A DNA stretch of 64,000 nucleotides from Laguncularia racemosa (taxonomy: Eukaryota; Streptophyta; Magnoliopsida; Myrtales; Combretaceae). The notes under the pieces are model-generated. The model was not told the origin of the DNA and did no database searches. It saw only the letters and a program-made list of their open reading frames with translations. The stretch spans positions 434,001 to 498,000 of the forward strand of contig JBBMOL010000073.1 of assembly GCA_037954665.1 (NCBI GenBank), read 5' to 3'. Made by a program: the position numbers and the translations under genes. This document shows positions 55,931-64,000 of this stretch, piece after piece. Every line of letters begins with the position of its first letter. Positions within the stretch are counted from its first letter, which is position 1.

Positions 55931-58171
55931 TTTTCGGTAATGGCCCACATTAAACTCAAAATCAGATACAACTATCTAGCAACCAAAACACTACAACTAA
56001 AAGTTCTTATCTTCAGCATAGCTATACTACTACTTCTACTACCCTGTGATTACAATACCACTCTAGCATAGCTATACTACTACTAGCTGGTCTACTTCTA
56101 TCTTCAGCACTGCATTCGAGAAAAACACATCTTCCGCCCCTGCTAGTCGCTTCTTTGCAAGTTTGTCCCACACTTCATTTTCGTCACGGGAACCCGACAG
56201 AAAACAATTTCACTAATACATTTTTTGAGGCCCCTACACATTTTTAGAGCATATAGGCCTAATTCATGACTAATTCCTCGTTTATGCAATCGATGGTGAT
56301 CTGAGAATCAGTTTCAACCACTACCCTCCTTCATGTATTTGTGTACGTGCCCTATTGCCCACTGCTCAGATTCTAGTGGGAGAGGCTCCTGCAAATTTTT
56401 TGACTAAATCCCCCTAAAATTATACCTTCATGATCGTGATGGATGCCCCTTATAACTGCTCTAAACCCGTCTTCTAACACCGCTCCGTTACAGCTGCATT
56501 TAATCCATCCATTTTTTGGTTCATTCCACTTTGTCTGACATGTCATTCCACTTGCCTTCATCCTCCTTCCCTGAGAAGTAGCCCGCCATTCTTCCGCTTC
56601 TACTCTCGTTTGCATCATCCAATCCATTCCGTTTACACTTCTTTAAAGATTCTTCTATTCCTCTCTCCTTATATTCCTCTAATTGCAAATAGGAACTTCA
56701 CTTTCCCAGGGCGTCTTTACACTGCTCTAATTTATTTTTCCTCTACTCGCATTCTTCTTTAAACAGTTCTTGAACATGTCATCCGTTTTATCTGGACTAA
56801 TTCTTATACCATTACTTCTCCAGAATCTCTTCACCACCTCACTCTCTCTAAATGGGTGTCTTACTGTTTCCTTCTTCTGGTTGCATATTACACACATCTA
56901 GTCAACATTTAAACCTCTTCTCCTTAGATTATCCCCTGTTGGCAGTCCATTGTGCAAAATTCTCCATATTAGCATTTGAATTCTTGGGGTGGTTGGTGTT
57001 TTCCATATCCAATCCTACACCTTCTTATCATTCTCTCCTTCCTCTTCAATCATTAGTTTATATGCGGCTATCTTATTCACTTCATCGCTTGGGGATGTGG
57101 CCAGATTTCCTCACTCTTGTCCTCATTCTCATCAAGTTCAACATTCCCTAGCTTTGCTGTTATTTGTTCATCGATTAGAAATCCAGTGATCTCCTAATTC
57201 CATTTTCCTGTTCCATCCCTTACCTGCTCTAGTGCCACATTCTGTGTGTTCCTTAGTAATGGACCAACTAGCCATTCTCTCACCATGCCACTCCTTCACC
57301 ATCTATCAAACCAGAAACTTAGGTTCCTTCCATTGCCTACCTTCCAGATTGGTTTTTTTCCCTAACCAGTCCGACATTATCCTTAGTTTCTTGAGGAAGG
57401 TCGATCCATTTGTCACTTTGAACCCCTACTTCCCTCCTTTGTATTTTTGCTGGATTAGTTTGGTCCATATTAAATCCTTCGTCTTTACATTCCATAGCTT
57501 CACAAAGTTTGCCTCATTTCTCTTTTTCTAGTCCATTAAACCAATTTCACCGTCCCCCCTTTAGCTTCTTCAATTTCTTCCATGAATCCAATGGATCTTC
57601 TTTACGGTTTCAAGTGTTCCCCAAAAGAAATCTGTGTGCTCTTTCTAGCTGGTTTACTAACCTTGCCGGCATTGGAAGAGCTTGTGAATAGTAATTTCCT
57701 ATACTTTCTAGCATCAAGGAAATTAGTAGTTTCCTTCCTGCCATACTCAGTAATCTCACTTTCCATCCAGCTAGTTTGCACCTCGTTTCTTATAGAATAA
57801 AGCTCAGGTCTGAAAATCCTAACTTGCCTCCTTCTTTGACTGGGATGCCTATGTACTTCCCCATGTGTGCTTGTGGGTTTATGTTTAGAGGGGCACATAT
57901 TTCGCTCTTTAGCTCGTAGTCTAGATTCTTTGAGAAAAAAATACAAGACTTTTTGATAATTTGCCTTTTGCCCGGACATATTCCCGAACATTTCCATCAC
58001 TCTTTTCATCAAGGTTGCAGTTTCCTTTGTGGCTTCTCCCATCAGGAATATATCATCATCAAAGAACATGTGAGGTAAGCTAATGTCCATTCCTCTCTTC
58101 TTTATTGGCTTCCATGCTTTTTCCTCTACAAGTCCATGTATGGTTCGACCAAGAACATGTGAGGTAAGCAA
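55930..58171 (-). mobile_element. 5'-truncated L1-type LINE (RT C-terminus, zf-RVT, RNase H)
   Basis: Minus-strand segment 58171-57602 begins within RT: HVLGRTIHGLVEEKAW, then SLPHMFFDDDIFLMGEATKE (the active-site FADD is FDDD here), TLMKRVMEMFGNMSGQKANY and QK. After frameshifts, tryptophan-rich zf-RVT-like text (about 57550-56850) follows. Segment 56627-56373 reads WIKCSCNGAVLEDGFRAVIR and HHDHEGIILGGFS, the RNase H domain found at the end of plant L1-type ORF2. The endonuclease and most of RT are missing. LINEs copy themselves by target-primed reverse transcription; this copy is dead. Confidence 0.8.
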
Positions 58172-58178
58172 TTAAGGA

Positions 58179-59470
58179 TTGAAGATTTGGACCTTTATGA
58201 GAAAAATCCATTGTTGTGATGGTACATGTGTGTCTGAAAACTTTGTCTATATATGTGCTTTGGATGTTGAAAATATGGATGATTGCTTGGTTGTTAGCAC
58301 TCCTTTAGGAGTAGGAGGAAGAATAAGTAGGATATACAAAGGAGTGAGTATAGAAATACATGGTAGGTGATGCCAGCAGACCTCTTGATATTCGAGATGA
58401 TAGAGTTCGACATTATTTTGGGTGTCAATTGGCTATCAAAATATCATGCTATCAATAACTGTCACAACATGGTGGTACAGTTTAATATACCCAGGGATGG
58501 ACAATTTGAATATAAACTAGAAGTGCAGAGACTCACTAGATATGGGCGCTATGAATTTCTGGTGATGCCCTTTAGACTAACGATTGCACTAACTGCATTC
58601 ATAGATTTAATTAATAGAGTATTTAGAGATTTTCTGGATAAGTTTGTAATCATCTTTATAGACGACATTATGATATACTCTAAAAGTACTGAGGAGCACG
58701 AAGAGCACTTGCGACTAGTATTGGATATGCTACAAGATGAGAAGCTATATGCCAAATTCAATAAATGTGAATTATGGCTGGAACAAGTAGTCTTCTTGGG
58801 TCATATGGTTAACAACGATGGTATATCAATGGACCCAGAAGGTGAGAGCAATAGTAAACTGGTAAAGACCGAAGACAGTTACAAAGGTAAGAAGCTTCTT
58901 GGGTTTAACAAGCTACTATAGGAGATTTGTAGAAGGGTTTTCCAAAATAGCAACTCCTCTCACCAGATTGACAAAGAAAAGTGTGAAATTCGAATGGATG
59001 ATAGATGTGAAGTCAGCTTTCAAATGCTCAAAGAGAAACTAGTAACGACACCAGTTTTAACTTTGCCCAAGAGTGGAGAAGAGTTCACAGTGTATAGCGA
59101 TGCCTTAGTTTAAGGGTTGGGGTGTATATTAATGCAAGGTGGTCAGGTAATAGCATATGCATCTTGACAATTGAAGCCGTATGAAAAAAACTATCCAACT
59201 CATGACTTGGAATTGGTAGTTGTAATGTTAGCTTTGAAACTATGGAGACACTACTTATATGGAAAAAGGTGCAAAATCTTCACTAACCATAGAAGCTTGA
59301 AGTACATATTCACACAAAAAGAGTTAAACATGAGATAGAGGAGATGGTTGGAGTTAATTAAGGATTATGATCTAGAAATACAATACCATCCAGGAAAAGC
59401 TAATGTGGTAGCAGATGCCCTTAGTAGAAAGAAACAGGGCAATGTAACCACTCTCATCACTTCATAGAAA
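58179..59470 (+). pseudogene. Tekay-type protease, RT and RNase H remnant
   Basis: The protease end (about 58179-58510) gives MPADLLIFEMIEFDIILGVN then WLSKYHAI. It then jumps within one open frame to LTRYGRYEFLVMPFRLTIAL and VIIFIDDIMIYSKSTEEHEE (RT box FIDD), HLRLVLDMLQDEKLYAKFNK and CELWLEQVVFLGHMV. About 250 residues of linker and RT fingers are therefore deleted near 58515. RNase H follows at 59080-59440 with stops (VIAYAS.QLKPYEKNYPTHD, DYDLEIQYHPGKANVVADAL SRK). Confidence 0.85.
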
Positions 59471-59619
59471 GAGTTATTAGAAGACATGCACAAAATGGAG
59501 CTAGAAGTTTTGACACAAGAAGTGGGAGCAAAAATGGCTACTTTAAGGATTCAACTAACCATAGTGGACAAAATTAAATTGGGTTAGATGGAAGATAAGG
59601 ACATTTAAGAACTCAAGAG

Positions 59620-61036
59620 CAGAATGGAACAAGGTAAGGTATTAGAATTCAACATAGATGCTAAAGGGACCTTAAGGTACAAAATGAGACTATGTGTGCC
59701 AAGGGAAGCAAAATTGAAGAGAGAGATAATGAAAGAGGCGCATCACTCCGCCTACACAATACATCTTAAGAGTACCAAAATGTACAAGGATTTGAAGAGC
59801 TGTTATTGGTGGAGAAACATGAAAAGAGAAATAGCGGAATATGTAGCCAAATGCCTCACATGCTAGCAGATCAGAATAGAACACTAGAGACCAGCTGGAG
59901 AATTACAACCTCTTCCATTACCAGAATGGAAACGAGAGCATGTGATAATGAATTTTTTTACAGCCCTCTCGAATACTAAAGAGAAGCAAGACACAGTTTG
60001 GGTCATAGTAGATAGATTGACTAAGTTTGCTCATTTCATACCTATCAGAGTATGATATAAATTGGAGAAATTGGCTCAGATATACATACAGGAGATAGTC
60101 AAATTACATGGAGTGTCAATGACAATCACTATTGATAGAGACACCAGGTTTGTGAGAAGATTTTGGAGTAGCCTTCACAAGCCATTGGGCACTAAACCGC
60201 AATTCAGTACAACATTCCATCCACAAACAGATGGTTAGTCTAAAAGGACTATACAAATACTAGAATATTTGCTCAAGGCATGTGCACTAGACTTTGGAGG
60301 GAATTGGAATGAGTATGTACCTCTGGTGGAGTTTGCCTATAATAACAGTTATCGAACAACCATTCAGACGGCACCATATGAAGCTTTTTATGGAAGAAGG
60401 TGCAGATCCCCACTACATTAGGATGAAGTGGGAGAAAGACAAATGATGGGGCCGGAGTTAGTACAAGAAGTAGTCGACAAGGTGAAACTAATCAAGCAGA
60501 GAATATAGACAGTCTAATCTCGACAAAGGAGCTATGCAGACAAGAGAAGGCATCCTTTGGAATTACAAGTGGGAGATAAGGTATTATTGAAGATTTATCC
60601 GATAAAGGGAGTGATCAGATTCCGGTTGAGGGGAAAGCTAAACCTAAGGTATATAGGCCCATTTGAGATCTTGGAGAGAATAGGCATAGTGGCTTACAAG
60701 TTAGCCCTTCCACTGAAATTGGTTAGGGTACATGACGTATTCCACATATTCATGTTAAAGAAGTATGTACTCGACCCAGATCAAATAGTGGCCTTGAAAC
60801 CATTGAATGTGTAGCCAAATCTAACGTCTTTGGAAAGGCCAATCAGGATTTTAGACACTAAGGAACAGTTGCTAAGGCGGAAAACAATCCCTTATGTTAA
60901 AGTGCAATGGACAAACCAAATAGAAAGGGAAGCAACATGGGAGTTAGAGGAAGAAATGAAGAGAAAGCATATAGAACTCTTAAAAAATTTAGGTACTTTC
61001 AAGGATGAAAGTTTTTATAAGGAGAGGAGAATGTAA
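59620..61036 (+). pseudogene. Tekay-type integrase with chromodomain-like C-terminus
   Basis: The zinc-binding region (59624-59866) reads EAHHSAYTIHLKSTKMYKDL then CYWWRNMKREIAEYVAKCLT C. In the core, the first catalytic Asp is replaced (IMNFFTALSNTK where relatives have MDF), while WVIVDRLTKFAHFIPI, TIDRDTRF and FHPQTDG remain. The C-terminal part (60557-60814) reads LQVGDKVLLKIYPIKGVIRF and YIGPFEILERIGIVAYKLAL. The tail (60830-61036) RPIRILDTKEQLLRRKTIPY, VKVQWTNQIEREATWELEEE is the chromodomain-like module of Tekay/Del elements, thought to guide integration to chromatin. At least seven stops interrupt it. Confidence 0.85.
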
Positions 61037-61562
61037 TACATGAAATTTTAATTATTTATTTAATTATAAAAATATATTGTCACAAAGAAAAAAGGATGAG
61101 GACAGTGATTTTAGAATATTTAAGGGACAAATATGTCTTTTCACAAGTAGAGTATAAATACTCTGTAATAATCCTAGGTCTCATCTTTTCACTCTATCAG
61201 TAACCACACAATGACAAGCAAGAAAAGGAGGTAACGCATTGGTATAATGCACGTATCACGATTCAGAGAATAAGAAGGGTGTAGCGGGGAAAAGACTCAA
61301 AAGGTTTAAGGTTTCAACTTGAAAGGAAATTGAAGTAAGTATACAAATTATGTAATTTAAATACAATTACAAATTTTAGAGATATGATTAAGCTTAGGAA
61401 TAGAAAGGATTAGGTTTTAGAGGAATTGAAGTAATAGAAATAAGGTTCATGGAATTTCCAAAGGTAACATGGCCTCCCAACACGGTCATGTTTTGACCGT
61501 GTTGAAATGGAAAGGTGCGCCAAGAGATACACGGCCTCTCAACATGGTCATGTTTCGACCGT

Positions 61563-62060
61563 ATTAAGTTAAGGGCAACACGACTTCCCAAGAAAGTCGT
61601 ATTTCAACCGTGTTGAAATGGAAAGGTGCACCGAAAGATACACGGTTGTGTTTCGAAAATATTAAGCAAGGGCAGTACGGTCTCCTAACACGGTCGTGTT
61701 TAGACCATGTTAAAACTAAGTTTTTCACCGAGAGATACACAACCCCTAACATGGTCGTGCTTTAGCCCGTGTTGAGCAACACAGTCCCCAACATGGTCAT
61801 GTTTCGACCGTATTAAGTTAAGGGCAACACGACCTCCCAATACAGTCGTATTTCAACCGTGTTGAAATGGAAAGGTGCACCGAAAGATACACGGTTGTGT
61901 TTCGAAAATATTAAGCAAGGGCAGTACGGTCTCCTAACACGGTCGTGTTTAGACCATGTTAAAACTAAGTTTTTCACCGAGAGATACACAACCCCTAACA
62001 TGGTCGTGCTTTAGCCCGTGTTAAGCAACACAGTCCCCAACATGACCATGTTAAATAAAG
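61563..62060. repeat. 249 bp tandem duplication of cacggtcgtg-type repeats in the LTR
   Basis: Two nearly identical copies (61563-61811 and 61812-62060) of a block containing acacggttgtg, taacacggtcgtg and gcccgtgtt. They are embedded in a larger area (from 61470) of shorter cacgg...ccgtg units. Confidence 0.85.
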
Positions 62061-62499
62061 TATAATATAATTATATATTTGTTTAACTTCGATTTAAACT
62101 AATTTCCATGCAACATAGATAACTAGTAAGGCCTTAGAGAAATTAAATGAATAGAATTAAGGAGATTAAGAATGATATTGATCTTAAATTGAATACTAAG
62201 AAGAGCATGTTAATGTGTACAGATTTCCAATTAGTTTAAGTCCAAGACCGGGAAGTGCTTAAGGCTAGGATCTAAGGTACGTGTAACTTGTGTGTTGTTC
62301 TGTGTTTGATTACTTTAGTACATGTTTTTGAAATTGATTAAGTGAACGATTTGGTTTAAGTGTTTAAGTGATATGCTATATGTGTTTGGCTCAGCTTAAG
62401 GGTCTGTAGTGGCAAGTCCCTAAGGAGCACCCTAATGATCCTTGTGTGATGTTGTCCGTAGTGGATTCGTACTTGGAAATGATTTGGGTTGGATGTTGT

Positions 62500-62745
62500 T
62501 CAAGTGGTTAAGTGTACATGGGTGTGGGGTTCGTAGTGATAGTTCCCATCACCAAGTTCAAGCGGTTAAGTATACATGGGTGTAGGGCCCATAGTGGCAG
62601 TTCCCATCACCAAGTTTAAGTGTTTAAGTGGACATGGGTGTGGGGCTCATAGTGACAGTTCTCATCATCAAGTTTAAGGATCAAGGGATCATGGGTGTGG
62701 GGCCCGTAATGGTAGTTTCCATCACTAAGATATGCTTTAATGTGT
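62500..62745. repeat. ~60 bp tandem repeat, four copies, in the LTR
   Basis: Units contain acatgggtgtgggg, cgtagtg/catagtg and agttcccatcaccaagtt, with period about 58-63 bp and progressive divergence. Confidence 0.8.
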
Positions 62746-63292
62746 TAAGTGTGTTAAGGGGGTCATGAGTACCATGTTGCTTGCTTGTGGACATAAAATT
62801 ATATTAAGAAATGATTGTCTATGTTTAAGTTCCGCATGATGTGTGTGATACTCGTTTACGTTTGTTCATGCATATGTGTTTATGTTATATGTACTAGACA
62901 TTAGCTCAACCTTTGAGGAATCATTTTTAGATGCAGGTATTGAGAAAGATGAGAACCTAGAAGATGACTTGGGTTTAGCTAAACTACGGAGAGAGGCAGG
63001 CGAAGAGTACCATTATTATTATGGTAATTAAGTTTTAGGAAGAATTATGACGTTTAACTGTAATAGATGGTATATGTTGAGAATTGTTATTTTTGGTGTT
63101 TAAAGACTTCCACTGCGTTAGAAGTTTGATATGGTTTAAGTTATTATTTAAAACTTTGGAGATATATGAAATGCTTTTATTATAGGAGTTACATGTTAAA
63201 ATGTATTGGATTTGTTTTAAAGCCTTAAAATGTTCTTGTGAGATAAAGACATGTGGCGGGTAATAGCGCGACTCGAGTTTCGGGGCGTTACA

Positions 63293-64000
63293 AGAAAGGA
63301 AAAGCTAAGAAAAAAGGAAAATGGAAAAACAAGGACAAGTATCCACCATGTCCTTCTTGTAAGAAGACAAATCACATGGAAAATTACTATTAGTTCAAAC
63401 CTATAGTGCAATGTAAAAGTTGCAAGAAATTTGGCCATGTTGAGAAGGTGTGTGGAGCCAAACATGACTAGCAAGCACATGCGCAATCAACCCCAACAGT
63501 AGAATGTATAGACTGGCAGGAAGAACGCTTATTCGTAGCCACTGAAGTTGCAAGACATTCCAGAGCTACAAAATGCATGGAAGCTACAAAACATACTGGA
63601 GTTTCCAAGTGCTATGTTGTTGCTAAAAATTCAAGTGTGTGGCTGATGGATAGTGGTTATACGCACCATATGATAGCTAATTTGAAAGCTTCGAAGGCCT
63701 CAACAAGAGCTATTCATCACAAGTCAGACTTAGAGATGGAAGACTCGTTGACGTCAAAGGGAAGGGAGCTGTCCGTATTAAGTCTATATGAAGTACAAAA
63801 ATCATTGATGATGTACTTCATGTTCCTGATTTAAATTTGAACTTGCTATCAATTGGTCAATTGCTAGAAAGTGATTATGAGCTTGTGTTTAAGAATAAAA
63901 GTTATGAGGTCAAAAACTCAAGTGACAAGTTGATGTTTTCTATCAAGATGAACAACATAAGCTTTCCTCTAGTTTGGAACATGATAAAAGATGAATTTTT
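63293..64000 (+). pseudogene. Copia element 3: gag zinc-knuckle and protease region, cut by window end
   Basis: The plus-strand frame, with stops, reads KGKWKNKDKYPPCPSCKKTN HMENYY, then CKSCKKFGHVEKVC (zinc knuckle), and at 63577-63834 SVWLMDSGYTHHMIANLK, the Copia protease active site DSG. It then shifts to DDVLHVPDLNLNLLSIGQLL and ESDYELVFKNKSYEVK. The upstream half of gag is missing because the Tekay LTR ends exactly where this sequence starts. The rest lies beyond the window. Confidence 0.8.

Larger units (their letters stand above)
58172..63292 (+). mobile_element. 5'-truncated Tekay-type chromovirus (Ty3/Gypsy)
   Basis: Plus-strand element starting abruptly in protease and ending with a complete 3' LTR (61032-63292). 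Order: protease, RT (N-terminal part deleted), RNase H, integrase, chromodomain-like tail. No 5' LTR, gag or primer site exists in the window; the left edge abuts the LINE fragment. Multiple stops. Confidence 0.85.
61032..63292 (+). repeat. 3' LTR of the Tekay-type element
   Basis: 2261 bp. A purine tract aggagaggaga precedes the start tgtaatacatg; it ends tttcggggcgttaca, typical of this lineage. It contains two internal tandem arrays (about 61470-62060 and 62500-62745). Confidence 0.85.

Noticed and set aside
61394..62001. Repeated minus-strand 62-codon open frames, possibly a duplicated small gene
   Set aside because: They are two copies of the same 249 bp LTR repeat, with no start context or conserved protein.

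Overview
The window is nuclear DNA from a flowering plant, most likely a eudicot. It is AT-rich, has GT-AG introns, and is crowded with plant LTR retrotransposons of the Tat, Athila, Tekay and Copia types, along with LINE, hAT-like and MULE-like fragments. I see no tRNA, rRNA, CRISPR or bacterial operon structure.

There is one host gene. It is a MOM1 (Morpheus' molecule 1) homologue, a plant transcriptional gene silencing factor derived from CHD3 remodellers. It lies on the + strand at about 26.6-55.2 kb, with its coding region at 29024-54894. My model has 12 coding exons that stay in frame and encode about 1988 residues: a basic Ser-rich N-terminus, the C-terminal lobe of a SNF2 helicase, a conserved helical block, a long acidic region, a coiled coil (probably CMM2) and a C-terminus ending VVCLSDDD. 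The exons that would encode the PHD finger, chromodomain region and N-terminal ATPase lobe are absent.

Left of the gene (1-26 kb) is a nest of elements. A minus-strand Tat-type Gypsy element (5214-25269) sits in one copy of a local ~700 bp duplication. It carries gag, protease and an integrase tail, with RT, RNase H and the integrase core deleted, plus an antisense ORF next to its 3' LTR. Inside it are an 11.6 kb minus-strand Athila element (7997-19630, TSD gtatg), a probable solo LTR (about 19943-21502) and an 844 bp hAT-like element (24039-24882, 8 bp TSD).

Inside the gene, the 12.5 kb intron 7 (36079-48620) holds a minus-strand LTR-gag-LTR (TR-GAG-like) element (36587-47183). Two minus-strand Copia elements (about 37881-42330 and 42507-46546) are inserted within it. 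Intron 4 holds a MULE-like MITE with a 5'-truncated LINE inside it.

Right of the gene (55.2-64 kb) are a 5'-truncated L1-type LINE (minus), a 5'-truncated Tekay-type chromovirus (plus) with a 2.26 kb 3' LTR, and the start of another Copia element (plus) that runs off the window.

Apart from MOM1, every protein-coding trace is decayed transposon sequence. The striking theme is a silencing regulator embedded in, and interrupted by, the class of sequences it is known to help keep silent.
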